Made by a program: the position numbers and the translations under genes
Source: Polaromonas naphthalenivorans CJ2
GTDB lineage: Bacteria; Pseudomonadota; Gammaproteobacteria; Burkholderiales; Burkholderiaceae_C
NCBI RefSeq assembly: GCF_000015505.1
Contig: NC_008758.1
Location: 1-64,000 of the forward strand
Length of the DNA stretch: 64,000 nt
Direction: 5' to 3'
Shown: positions 9,320 through 18,088 of the stretch, piece by piece
How the letters are laid out: each line of letters starts with the position of its first letter
Numbering within the stretch: position 1 is the stretch's first letter
The notes under the pieces: model-generated
The model's input: the letters and a program-made list of their open reading frames with translations, nothing else
Database searches by the model: none
Told to the model about the DNA's origin: nothing

Positions 9320-9657
9320 TCCGCATCGACGCGCTGTGGCTGGCCACCACCCCGATAGACATGCGCATGGGAACGGAACGCCTGCTTGCACGGGTGGTAC
9401 AGGTGTTCGGGGCGGCCCAGGCCCATCATGGATACCTCTTTGCTAACGCCCGTGGCAACCGCATGAAGCTGCTGCTGCACGATGGCTTTGGCATGTGGTG
9501 TGCGGCCCGGCGGCTCAACCAAGGCGGGTTTGAATGGCCGCGCGGCGCTGCCGACATGGCCCCCTCACTCACGCTGACAAAGCAGCAATTCGATGCCCTG
9601 GTGCTGGGACTTCCGTGGAGCCGGCTGGAACAAATGCAGTCGATTACGCGGGTGTAG
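9316..9657 (+). CDS. tnpB: IS66 family accessory protein TnpB
   Basis: This 113-residue protein is a standard IS66 Orf2. Diagnostic stretches are TPIDMRMGTERL near residue 13 and the GNRMKLLLHDGFGMW segment near residue 47. TnpB is required for transposition in this family, but its biochemical role is not settled. It overlaps tnpA by ATGA. Confidence 0.92.
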   Translation: MIRIDALWLATTPIDMRMGTERLLARVVQVFGAAQAHHGYLFANARGNRMKLLLHDGFGMWCAARRLNQGGFEWPRGAADMAPSLTLTKQQFDALVLGLPWSRLEQMQSITRV

Positions 9658-9738
9658 AAACTATCCTTTGGCGCTGTAAAAAGGGCAATTGGAGAATGCA
9701 CTGATTCTCTTTTTGTGTGGATTTTGCACAATCCAGAC

Positions 9739-11325
9739 ATGCTCCGCGTCGACCAACTCAGCGCCCAGGACTTTGTCGGTCTGAGTCCCGGTGCCGCTGC
9801 CGAATTGGCCGCCCGCGTGCTGGCACACGTTGGCGAGCAGAGCCGGCAAATTGAATCCCAGGCCCAGGCCATCGAGTTCAGGGATGCCAAGATCGCCAGC
9901 ATCACCTTTGAGCTGCGCCGCCTCAAGGCCCGGCAGTTTGCGGCCAGGACCGAACGCATGAATGCCGAACAGCGCCAGCTGTTTGAAGAAACGATGGCGG
10001 CCGACCAGGCGGATCTTGAAGCCCAGCTCGCAGCGCTGAAGGCAGCATTCAAAGTGCCGGGCAATGCTCCAGACACCGACACGCCTCGCAAGCCCAAACG
10101 CCAAGCCTTGCCCGAGCACCTCAAACGGGTGGACCACCACCATGAGCCAGAGAACACGACCTGTGACTGCGGCCAGGCCATGGTGCGTATCGGCGAAGAC
10201 GTGAGCGAACGCCTGGACATCATTCCAGCCGAATTCTTCGTGCACCGCCACATCCGCGGCAAGTGGGCCTGCAGGTGCTGCCAGACCCTGGTGCAAGAAC
10301 CGGTGGAGCCGCACATCATTGACAAGGGCATGCCCACGGCCGGTCTGGTGGCGCACACCACCGTGAGCCGCTTCGTTGACCACATTCCGTATTACCGCCA
10401 GGAACAAATCAACGCCCGCTCCGGCGTTCATACACCTCGCTCCACGCTGGCGTCGTGGTCTGGCCAGGCAGGCGCAGCTTTGGTGCCCCTGTATGCGGCG
10501 CACCGGGAGTTTGTTCTCAGCTGCGCAGTGGTGCACGCCGACGAGACGCCGGTGGCCATGCTGGACCCCGGCGCGGGCAAGACCAAACGGGCCTACGTCT
10601 GGGCTTATGCTCGAAGCGGCTTTGATGTCTCACCCGGCGTGGTGTATGAATTTTGCCTGGGCAGAGGGGCCAAATACCCGCTGGAATTCCTCAAGGGCTG
10701 GTCGGGCACGCTGGTCTCCGACGGGTACGGGGTGTACGAGCAGGTCCTCAAGCAGGAAACCCGCATCGGCGCAGCTTGTTTCGCACACGCACGTCGAAAG
10801 TTTGATGAACTGGTCAAGGACCGCTTGAGTCCGGTAGGCACGCAGGCCATCCAGCGCATGGCAGCGCTATACAAAATCGAACGCCAGGTCAAAAACTTCT
10901 CGCCTGAAGATCGGCAGGCCATCAGGCAATCGAGCGCCAAGCCGCTTTGCCAGGATCTGCACGCCTGGTTGAAGCTGGAGCGCCAACGAGTGCCCGAGGG
11001 CAGCGCCACGGCCAAGGCGATTGATTACAGCCTGAACCGCTGGGAAGCGCTGACAACTTACCTGGCCGATGGCAACGTCCAGATTGATAACAACCATCTT
11101 GAGAATTTGATTCGGCCATGGGCAATGGGACGCCGGGCATGGCTGTTCGCAGGCAGTGAGCTGGCCGGCCAACGTGCTGCTGTCGTGATGAGCTTGCTGC
11201 AGTCGGCAAAGTTACATGGCCATGACCCATGGGCTTATTTAAAGGACGTGCTGACGAGGCTGCCTGGCCACATGAACTCTCGCATCGACGAACTGCTGCC
11301 ACACCGCTGGCAACCGCAATCCTGA
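9739..11325 (+). CDS. tnpC: IS66 family transposase TnpC
   Basis: This is the DDE transposase of the element, 528 residues from the ATG at 9739 (a GTG at 9715 would add eight). It has an N-terminal coiled coil and basic region, a zinc-ribbon-like CxC...CxxC segment, and the catalytic domain. The acidic residues are visible in VVHADETPV, VSDGYGVY and NNHLENLIRPWAMG, as is the C-terminal HDPWAYLKDVLTRLP typical of IS66. It looks full length. Confidence 0.95.
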   Translation: MLRVDQLSAQDFVGLSPGAAAELAARVLAHVGEQSRQIESQAQAIEFRDAKIASITFELRRLKARQFAARTERMNAEQRQLFEETMAADQADLEAQLAALKAAFKVPGNAPDTDTPRKPKRQALPEHLKRVDHHHEPENTTCDCGQAMVRIGEDVSERLDIIPAEFFVHRHIRGKWACRCCQTLVQEPVEPHIIDKGMPTAGLVAHTTVSRFVDHIPYYRQEQINARSGVHTPRSTLASWSGQAGAALVPLYAAHREFVLSCAVVHADETPVAMLDPGAGKTKRAYVWAYARSGFDVSPGVVYEFCLGRGAKYPLEFLKGWSGTLVSDGYGVYEQVLKQETRIGAACFAHARRKFDELVKDRLSPVGTQAIQRMAALYKIERQVKNFSPEDRQAIRQSSAKPLCQDLHAWLKLERQRVPEGSATAKAIDYSLNRWEALTTYLADGNVQIDNNHLENLIRPWAMGRRAWLFAGSELAGQRAAVVMSLLQSAKLHGHDPWAYLKDVLTRLPGHMNSRIDELLPHRWQPQS

Positions 11326-11364
11326 ATCGGCGGCACGGTCAAGGTGCCGTGCCAAGACGCTTAC

Positions 11365-12049
11365 CATAGAACTTCTTGTCATACCGGTTGAATTCACCCG
11401 GCGGTGACACTGCTCGATGAAAGCCATAGGTTTCAGTGTTCAGTGGCGCCCACCCCTTGCTTGTCTCTCATGGTGCGTATGCCAGCGCACTCACTCGACG
11501 CCCAGTGCCTTGAACACCGCATCTACCGGGTCCGAGTAAAAGCTGGTCTGAAACTTGGCAAACAGTTCGCCCGGCATGGACAGCAGGTTGATCACGCTTT
11601 ACATGGGCAGCAAGATGCGCTTGGCACCTGCATAAAGGCCACTTGCATGCTTTGGGCCAAGTTGCGCACCTGCACCAGGATGGCGCCCAAGCTCATGTCG
11701 CCCATAATCTCGCCAGCTGCGACAGCACCGGTTTGGCCAGCGCGGCCGGGCAAAGGGCGATAAAAACTCGTCAGCGTTTGCGACACCCCGGTGTTTTTCA
11801 GCTCGACCAGGTGGTCATGAAAGTCGCGCTCCCGACTTGATCGAAGCATCCACGCGCGGAGAATTGGCCTTGAAGTAGTCAAATGCCACCCGCATCGCTT
11901 CACGCGGCTCCAAATAGAAAGCAGAGCGCCTCTTCACGAAGCGTATCAACTCTGGTTGTTGTGACTTGCCTCTCGGGCAATGCATGGAGGCCCAACCTCT
12001 TCTTTGGCCCGCCAACTTCACCTCCTGGGAATGTTTTCTCCCGTGCACC
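11365..12049 (-). pseudogene. relic of an unidentified gene, interrupted by IS66
   Basis: The minus strand carries pieces of a protein in shifting frames: 11430-11365 (GEFNRYDKKFY, continuing across the IS66 at 8868), about 11560-11500 (PGELFAKFQTSFYSDPVDAVF), 11760-11600 (GEIMGDMSLGAILVQVRNLAQ) and 11940-11820 (PREAMRVAFDYFKANSPRVDAS). Stops and frameshifts separate them. I cannot name the family. The pieces run in consistent order, which supports a single decayed gene. Confidence 0.4.
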
Positions 12050-12298
12050 GTAAGCACCCGGGGTGCACCTTGACGCCAGCGTCATGGGTGCGGCCATGGG
12101 TCTATTCTCAGCAGGCTGCCAGCGATGGGGGTTGCACCACTGCAATCTGTCTGTTCTTGTGGGTGGGCAAGCGAGTCAGCACGTCTTTCAGATAAGCATA
12201 CAGGTCATGCCCGTTGAGATTGACTGACTGGATGAAATTTATGATGGCAGCTGTGCGCTGGCCATCTCGCACGCAGAGAGTCGGCAATCTGCAAATTG
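12050..12298 (-). pseudogene. 3' end of another IS66 element, with tnpC remnant
   Basis: The minus-strand frame contains AAIINFIQSVNLNGHD, AYLKDVLTRLPTHKN, the C-terminal signature of IS66 TnpC. GTAAGCACCCGGGGTGCACC at 12050 is the corresponding terminal inverted repeat, so this is the right end of a second, different IS66 copy. Only about the last 60 residues of the transposase remain. Confidence 0.7.
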
Positions 12299-12314
12299 CC
12301 TGGCTTATGGAAGG

Positions 12315-12690
12315 ATTTCCATAACGGCTCGAAATGGCTGTTCGCCGGTTCACTGTACGTTGACAAGCAGTGCTGTTGCAGTGATAAGCTCAATTCAGTC
12401 GGCACACTTAAACGGACAACCTGCTGTGCCGACTGTTTGAGCGAGAGCACAGGTGCGCGTCATGCGCGACCTCACCACTCCATTCCATTCACCAACAACT
12501 TGGCCGAGCGCGCTATTTCGTTTGTCCAAGGTCAAGTAGAGAATTTCAGCCTACTTTCTTACCTTGGCGGTACTGCAAATTTCTGTGCAATCTGCTCTTA
12601 TTTGGTCACCTTGCCCAAACACGGCTTTGGCATGCTTCACATCATTCGCGCCATCTTCTCAGAATACATCGTGGCGGTCGTGTAGGACTG
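12315..12690 (+). pseudogene. IS66 transposase fragments (frameshifted)
   Basis: The plus strand holds KWLFAGS followed in another frame by AVISSIQSAHLNGQ, then at about 12475-12685 IPFTNNLAERAI...GTANFCAICSYLVTLPKHGFGMLHIIRAIF. Both are recognisable pieces of IS66-type transposases. They probably come from one or two decayed elements in the opposite orientation to the remnant on their left. Confidence 0.65.
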
Positions 12691-12776
12691 AACAGTCACA
12701 AATCTTCATACTGAACGATTCTAAATGAAGCTCAGATGAGCCACAATGTAGCTACATTAATTATTGAGCATACGCC

Positions 12777-12968
12777 ATGGCGAGTACCGATATTGTCCGT
12801 GCCAGAATCGATGGGCATGTCAAGGAAGAAGCTTCCACCGTCTTGGCCCAGATGGGTCTGTCAGTGTCTGACGCCATTCGCATGCTTTTAACCCGAATTG
12901 CTACCGATAAGGCCCTGCCGTTCGATGTGAATCGCCGCGGTTCTCAGCGCGTTTCAAAGAAGCCATGA
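12777..12968 (+). CDS. RelB/DinJ-family antitoxin-like protein
   Basis: This 63-residue protein has the ribbon-helix-helix N-terminus of RelB/DinJ antitoxins: STDIVRARID, then KEEASTVLAQMGLSVSDAIRMLLTRI. RelB/DinJ proteins bind operator DNA and neutralise a RelE/YafQ-type toxin. No toxin gene follows; the next genes are an ABC-three-component system. The C-terminus may be shifted in frame: a second frame from about 12953 reads RFKEAMSAGMFALDG, as expected for a RelB tail, and ends at 13021. The gene may be an orphan remnant, or could regulate the downstream operon. Confidence 0.7.
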   Translation: MASTDIVRARIDGHVKEEASTVLAQMGLSVSDAIRMLLTRIATDKALPFDVNRRGSQRVSKKP

Positions 12969-13020
12969 GTGCGGGCATGTTCGCGCTGGATGGCGCTCGA
13001 CCGGTATGGTGCTGCGCGTG

Positions 13021-13941
13021 ATGGACCGCGCGCAGCAACTCAATTACGAAAAAGACTTTCGCATTGCCTTTTTAGAGGCCAAGGGCGACGGCTTTCAACA
13101 CCTGTTCGAAAAACTCATGTCGAAGGCCTACCCCAACGACTTTCTCGCGTGTCGTCCCTGGGGCAATGTCGGAGACCGCAAGAATGACGGTTATCTGCCT
13201 TCAGCGCGAACCCTATTTCAACTCTATGCCCCGAACGACTTGAAGGCCTCGGAAGCCATCAAAAAGATAAGAGAGGATTTTGCAGGTGCCAAAGACCATT
13301 GGGAACAGCATTTCGACCAGTGGACGTTCGTTCACAACGCTCAGGATGGACGCCTCGGACCCCATATCATCGAAACACTGGCTGAACTCGGGCAGCAAAA
13401 CCCCCATATCAAAGTAGGCCACTGTGGCTACGAGGAAATGCTCGCGACGTTTCGCGAATTGAGCCTGCAGGATCTGGAATCCTGGTTTGGCCTTTCCTTG
13501 ACCTTGGAAGCGAACGTCAACTTGGGTTACGACGACTTGGTTGCAGTGCTCAATCACATCAATGTTGCCCCTGCAATGGCGGTGAGCGAAGTAAAGGATG
13601 TCTCGCGCGGAAAAATAGAAGCCAACCTGCTGTCACAAGCCGTCGCTGATTTTCTGAAAATTGGGATGCAGAAGTCGCCGCTGGTCATGCAATTCTTCAA
13701 TCACTGGAAAAATCCGACCTACGGCGAGCAGATCGCCCTGGCGTTCAAGAAGCAATACATTGCACTGAGGGACGCGACGCCTACACTTCATCCCGACGAA
13801 ATCTTCGGCCGACTGGAAGCTTGGGCCGGTGGGTTAGCCAACACGACGCCGCGCCACAGGGCGGCAGTGCTGGCGGTGATGGCCTACCTGTTCGACAGGT
13901 GTGAGATTTTTGAAGATGCCCAAGGAGTGAGGTCCACATGA
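13021..13941 (+). CDS. ABC-three-component system effector/CTD-type protein
   Basis: This 306-residue protein occupies the first position of an ABC-3C locus: effector-type protein, small middle component, DUF2326 ATPase. The N-terminal 120 residues contain GDGFQHLFEKLM...GDRKNDGYL...LFQLYAP, which resembles a restriction-endonuclease fold in which the usual QxK is replaced by QLY. The C-terminal part (about 200-306) is helical and matches the CTD that pairs with the other components. The ATG at 13021 overlaps the stop of a short frame from 12965 (TGATG); an ATG at 13006 is also possible. It overlaps the next gene by ATGA at 13938. The nuclease fold is inference. Confidence 0.65.
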   Translation: MDRAQQLNYEKDFRIAFLEAKGDGFQHLFEKLMSKAYPNDFLACRPWGNVGDRKNDGYLPSARTLFQLYAPNDLKASEAIKKIREDFAGAKDHWEQHFDQWTFVHNAQDGRLGPHIIETLAELGQQNPHIKVGHCGYEEMLATFRELSLQDLESWFGLSLTLEANVNLGYDDLVAVLNHINVAPAMAVSEVKDVSRGKIEANLLSQAVADFLKIGMQKSPLVMQFFNHWKNPTYGEQIALAFKKQYIALRDATPTLHPDEIFGRLEAWAGGLANTTPRHRAAVLAVMAYLFDRCEIFEDAQGVRST

Positions 13942-14189
13942 TCCTGCCATCCAAGCATCTGCCGCAGGATCGCGCGCTTCTGACCGTGGGCGGCCACGTC
14001 CTGACGTTCCTGGCGCATCCCAAGACCGTCTCCGCGCTGTGGGAAGAATTGAATCGACCCACCGATGGCGTGACAGCGGCACTGCCCCGGCGCATCACCT
14101 ACGATTGGTTTTTGCTCGCACTGGATCTTCTGTATGCGTTGGGGACCATAGAACTCGACAGCGGCTTAGTCACCAGGAGGACCGCGTGA
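13938..14189 (+). CDS. ABC-three-component system middle component
   Basis: This 83-residue protein matches the small middle component (MC6-like) of ABC-3C systems: compact, with FLAHPKTVSALWEEL and a C-terminal ITYDWFLLALDLLYALGTIEL segment that resembles a winged helix. It overlaps the genes on both sides (ATGA at 13938, GTGA at 14186), indicating tight coupling and fixed stoichiometry. Confidence 0.75.
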   Translation: MILPSKHLPQDRALLTVGGHVLTFLAHPKTVSALWEELNRPTDGVTAALPRRITYDWFLLALDLLYALGTIELDSGLVTRRTA

Positions 14190-15907
14190 TCCATCGTATT
14201 TTCAGCACGCTGCCCAGCTTTAAGCAAATCGACAATTTCAAGCCCGGTCTGAACGTGTTGCTCGCCAAAAAGACTGAAGGTGCCAGCAGCAAGCAAACGC
14301 GCAACCGGGCGGGTAAATCCAGTTTTGTCGAGCTGGTGCATTTCCTGACGGGCTCGGAATCCGGTCCAGACTCCATTTTTCGCGCACCAGAGGTGGCCGA
14401 GCACACCTTCGGAATGGATTTCGATTTAGGGAATGCGCGCACTGTCGTGGAGCGCAGTGGCAGTGCCAAAGCCAAGATTTATGTGACCGCGCCTCCTGCA
14501 GGAAAAGTCAAAGTTTCAGCGACTGATTGGTGCTCGGAACTCGGCGAGAGCATGTTTGGCTTGGGCAGCCTTGAAGCCGCAGGCAGCAAACCCCCGTCGT
14601 TTCGTTCGTTGTTCGCCTATTTCGCGCGCCGACAAGCGAGCGGAGCCTTTATGACGCCGGAAAAGCAGGCCACCATGCAGGGAACAGGTGACATGCAGCT
14701 TGCGCTGATGTTCCTGCTCGGTCTGGACTGGCAGATCGCGCGCGATTGGCAAGGAGTCCGCGACCGTGAAAGCGTCTTGAAAGAACTCAAAAAGGCTGCA
14801 GGCACCGGTGCCTTCGGTTCGATCATTGGCAAAGCGGCGGACTTGCGTACACAACTGACCCTCCAGGAAGCCCGGCTCAAGAAACTCTACTCACAAATTG
14901 AGGGCTTCCAAGTGCTGCCAGAATACCGGGAGCTGGAAATCGAAAGCGCCAAACTCACACGCCAGCTCAATGAACTGGCCAATGCCAACACCATCGATTT
15001 CGCGGCCATCCGCGACTTGGGTGGCGCGCTGGCCTCGGAGATCCCACCCGAGCTGGAAGATCTGCAAGCGGTTTATCTGGAGGCAGGCGTCGCACTTCCA
15101 GGGCTGGTGAAACGTCGCTACGAGGACGTCAAGAGCTTTCATGAATCGGTAGTGCGAAATCGCAAAGACTATCTGTCCAGCGAACTCGAAGCAGCAAAAC
15201 TACGCATCGATTTGCGCGACAGCCAAAAGGCCAAACTCGACCAGCGACGCGGCGAGATTCTGGGCATTCTCAAAAGCCATGGCGCGCTGGAACAGTTCCT
15301 GAAGCTTCAGGGAGAGCTGGGACGGCTTGAGTCCGAAGTGAAATCGTTGCAGCAGCGCTTCGAGTCCGCCGAGCAGCTCGAAGGAACAAAAAACGAATTG
15401 GAGATAGAGCGCAACCGCCTCACGATCCGCCTGCGGCGAGATTTTTCTGAGCAAAAGGAACGGCTGGCCGATGCCATCGTTGCCTTTGAGGAAACCTCGC
15501 AACGGTTGTACGAATCGGCCGGCAGCATGACGGTTGATGAAACTTCCAACGGTCCGATGTTTAAGTTCCCCATGCAGGGCGAGCGCAGCAAGGGCATCAA
15601 AAACATGCAGATTTTCTGCTTCGACATGATGCTCATGCGCTTGTGTGCTGAGCGCCAGAGAGGCCCTAAATTCCTGATTCACGACAGCCACCTGTTCGAC
15701 GGAGTCGATGGTCGTCAGGTGATCAGCGCGCTGCGCCTTGGAGCGGAAATTTCAAAGGAATTGGGATTTCAGTACATCGTGACGATGAATGAAGACGACG
15801 CGTTCAAAGAAACCATTGAAGGCTTTGATCTCAATGACCATGTGCTTCTCACACACTTGACCGACGCCACCGACGATGGCGGGCTGTTTGGCATTCGATT
15901 CGGTTGA
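14186..15907 (+). CDS. ABC-three-component system ATPase (DUF2326 family)
   Basis: This 573-residue protein is an SMC/RecN-like ABC ATPase. Residues 20-50 contain the family's modified P-loop region (KKTEGASSKQTRNRAGKSS, ending in GKSS). A central region of about 250 residues is coiled coil, and the C-terminus carries the conserved LIHDSHLFDGVDGRQ and FQYIVTMNEDD stretches of DUF2326. ABC-3C systems are predicted conflict systems in which the ATPase senses nucleic acid or a nucleoprotein state and licenses the effector. The start is GTG at 14186 with an AGGAGG-like site upstream, overlapping the preceding stop. Confidence 0.85.
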   Translation: MIHRIFSTLPSFKQIDNFKPGLNVLLAKKTEGASSKQTRNRAGKSSFVELVHFLTGSESGPDSIFRAPEVAEHTFGMDFDLGNARTVVERSGSAKAKIYVTAPPAGKVKVSATDWCSELGESMFGLGSLEAAGSKPPSFRSLFAYFARRQASGAFMTPEKQATMQGTGDMQLALMFLLGLDWQIARDWQGVRDRESVLKELKKAAGTGAFGSIIGKAADLRTQLTLQEARLKKLYSQIEGFQVLPEYRELEIESAKLTRQLNELANANTIDFAAIRDLGGALASEIPPELEDLQAVYLEAGVALPGLVKRRYEDVKSFHESVVRNRKDYLSSELEAAKLRIDLRDSQKAKLDQRRGEILGILKSHGALEQFLKLQGELGRLESEVKSLQQRFESAEQLEGTKNELEIERNRLTIRLRRDFSEQKERLADAIVAFEETSQRLYESAGSMTVDETSNGPMFKFPMQGERSKGIKNMQIFCFDMMLMRLCAERQRGPKFLIHDSHLFDGVDGRQVISALRLGAEISKELGFQYIVTMNEDDAFKETIEGFDLNDHVLLTHLTDATDDGGLFGIRFG

Positions 15908-16793
15908 GAGGTGGCGTTTCCAACATCCTGGTTGATCGCTTGGCCAGTCTAGAGCCTCGGGCTTCATACCATCGCCAACCTCCGGCCTCCTTGTGATACA
16001 TCCTTGAAGGCTTCCCGAAACCATCACCTACGCAAAATCGAACCCATACCGCGCACATGACTCTACGGCTCCGATCAAATCACGTTTTACGATGTCCAAA
16101 AAGATTTTTGATGCAGAAAAATTACGCAGTCGTTTATTTTTTCATGCACCTATAAGAATTTTTCAGCCGACTGTTGATGAGTTTTCGAAGCATTGATCTC
16201 GCAAATTTTCACAAAAACATAACGGCATCGAAAACTAAGCCATTTGCGAGACCGTTCAGAATTTCGCCGCCAAAATCTTGAACACTGCCAGAATTATCAA
16301 CGGCAGTCCGAGGCGAAGGTCAAAACGCGGTACTTCGGTTATTCAAAATTTCTCGAATGGAGTCAATTGGCGGTTTCTTCCTGAGCATTCCGCCCTAGGA
16401 GTCTGGGCGCCAGAAAGATTTATACGGGCACGAATTGGTTGAAAGACTGCTCATGGGGTCTGGCCGATGGTGAACGTGTACGTCACCACCGTCGGCACAG
16501 TCTGCAAAGACCATTTCAATCAGACCCAAGTGCGTGATTTTGGCAATATTGGTCGGCGCATGGAACAGGAGCACCGGGGTAGCAGGCAGGAAACACCGGG
16601 CATTTATCCAGGTTCCGGTCTGTCAGTTAAAGTGTCTGAGCACAGTCCTCGCCCCAGCACCAGCCCAAAAGGCTTGTTCCCAGTTGCAGAAATTTTCTGC
16701 ACCAACATCCGTTAAATTCCCTTGCGTCTGCAGTCACTAAGGAACAGCAGAGAACACATCCTGTCAAAATTTTAGGGAGTGCTGCCTCGGGTC
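15908..16793. other. non-coding stretch with interleaved inverted repeats
   Basis: I see no supported gene in these 886 bases. At 16181-16251 two inverted repeats interleave: GTTTTCGA (16181-16188) pairs with TCGAAAAC (16228-16235), and TCTCGCAAAT (16197-16206) pairs with ATTTGCGAGA (16242-16251). This could fold as a pseudoknot or mark a recombinase site or decayed element end. Composition is near 45-50% GC with many stops in all frames. Confidence 0.4.
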
Positions 16794-17612
16794 TTAGCTG
16801 TTGGGCTTGTCGGCGACAAGACTTCCAGAACTTCGCCTGAAAGCTGAGTTTTCAGGCAAGGAGTGGATTGCAGCGATTCGAGTTGCTTCGGCCTTGCGCC
16901 CTTCGACATCGAATGCATCGCGCCGCTGTGGCGACTCAGAAAATCCACGGATCGCATCCTCCACAATCCGAAGCACCTCATCGCCCGTGAGGCCCGCAGC
17001 CTCAGCAACGCGCTGGACTTCGCCCCAAATCATATTGTCGTATGTCGGAACACTGGCCATCGCGGCCAGGACGTCTTTTTTCGCGGGCAAGCGCGTCACG
17101 TCGAGCAGGTCGTCTGCATTGATGGAATTACCGGTCTCCCAAACACCCGGAATCCACGCAAAATCCCCGAAGTTCACGTCATCCCGAACCACGGCAACGA
17201 GCTCACCTCCTGTCAGCGCCACCCCGGCTTCCACCCGGTATTCGCCCTCCTCTGGATCGTCCGATCGCATGTTTTTGTACACGATGCACATCGTTCCTCC
17301 GAGCGGAAACAGACGCTTGATCCACTTGGCCGCTAGGTCTTCAAGACCCGGCCCAACTGTCAAATAGAAACAATGGCGTGGATCAATTTCACCTTTGACG
17401 TTCAGCCCAATTTGCCGCAGGAAAGTCGGTGCGAATTTTTGGGGGAACGGCCGGCGACCCGCCAGGAAATTGCTCAGCACCGATTTGTTCAGCCCGACCT
17501 TTGCGCACAACTGCCCCATTTCTAAGGGGTGAAGTTCGCACAACTCTTTGATCTGCTCCCGATCAAGGTCCGCGATTGGTGAAACACGTCGCCCAGGTGA
17601 AATTTCGTTCAT
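16794..17612 (-). CDS. XRE-type transcriptional regulator
   Basis: This 272-residue protein has an N-terminal helix-turn-helix at about residues 20-65 (EMGQLCAKVGLNKSVLSNFLAGRRPFP), typical of Cro/CI-type regulators. A middle domain of about 120 residues (GGTMCIVYKNMRSDDPEEGEYRVEAG) is unassigned and might sense a ligand. It is transcribed away from the operon starting at 18089, and two 25-bp direct repeats lie in the shared upstream region. It probably regulates itself and that operon. Confidence 0.65.
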   Translation of the reverse strand: MNEISPGRRVSPIADLDREQIKELCELHPLEMGQLCAKVGLNKSVLSNFLAGRRPFPQKFAPTFLRQIGLNVKGEIDPRHCFYLTVGPGLEDLAAKWIKRLFPLGGTMCIVYKNMRSDDPEEGEYRVEAGVALTGGELVAVVRDDVNFGDFAWIPGVWETGNSINADDLLDVTRLPAKKDVLAAMASVPTYDNMIWGEVQRVAEAAGLTGDEVLRIVEDAIRGFSESPQRRDAFDVEGRKAEATRIAAIHSLPENSAFRRSSGSLVADKPNS

Positions 17613-17620
17613 GTTGTTAT

Positions 17621-17709
17621 TTTACATCACATTCCATTGAGTTTCGTTAATTTTCTGATGGGTGTTTGAAACGCATGATTTTGATTTACATTTAGTTCCA
17701 TCGTATTTC
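17621..17709. promoter_or_regulatory. paired 25-bp direct repeats (candidate operators)
   Basis: The repeats at 17621-17645 and 17685-17709 share TTTACAT-N4-TTCCAT-N4-TTTC and lie 64 bp apart, about six helical turns. They sit directly upstream of the XRE-type regulator on the minus strand and upstream of the plus-strand genes. Their spacing and position suggest operator sites for the regulator. Confidence 0.6.
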
Positions 17710-18088
17710 AACAGTTTTCTAAAGGCAGGCAATGAAAATCAAAAACAAAAATTTCTCTAGATCAGCCCATGCATCCACCGGATCGAAGGCAAGGCTCCAA
17801 CGCAGCCAGGCACACCGCGTTTCCGGGTGGCCAGAAGTGTTGAAAGTGGTTCGGGGCCACCAATGCAAGCTTGTGAGGAAAAGCAAGACCGCAGGGTTTG
17901 CGTATTCCAAAAATGAGGAAGCCCCGTCGTCTGGAGGTCTGATGCGAACAGCGCCTTCAGCTGTTTCCTGGTTTGAGTCAAACCGCAACGACAGCATGCG
18001 TGATTTACGTATCCCGAGACCGTGGGATTCACCCACCAGTGCACGAAACGGTCTCGATCACGTCAATCAGTCCCACCAGGAAAACATC

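Larger units (their letters stand above)
8869..11364 (+). mobile_element. complete IS66-family insertion sequence with 8-bp target duplication
   Basis: The element is 2,496 bp and carries tnpA, tnpB and tnpC. The left end begins GTAAGCGGCTGGGCATC and the right end, read on the other strand, begins GTAAGCGTCTTGGCACGG; both are typical IS66 termini. It is flanked by identical 8-bp repeats CATAGAAC (8861-8868 and 11365-11372), the target duplication length known for this family. All three reading frames are intact, so the copy may be active and recent. Confidence 0.93.

Noticed and set aside
16801..17367. Plus-strand frame over the regulator
   Set aside because: The minus-strand frame holds a clear HTH; this one has Ser/Arg-rich shadow composition.
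17732..18088. N-terminal extension of the gene at 18089
   Set aside because: It has an acceptable start site but the sequence lacks protein-like composition; the ATG at 18089 has a good ribosome-binding site.
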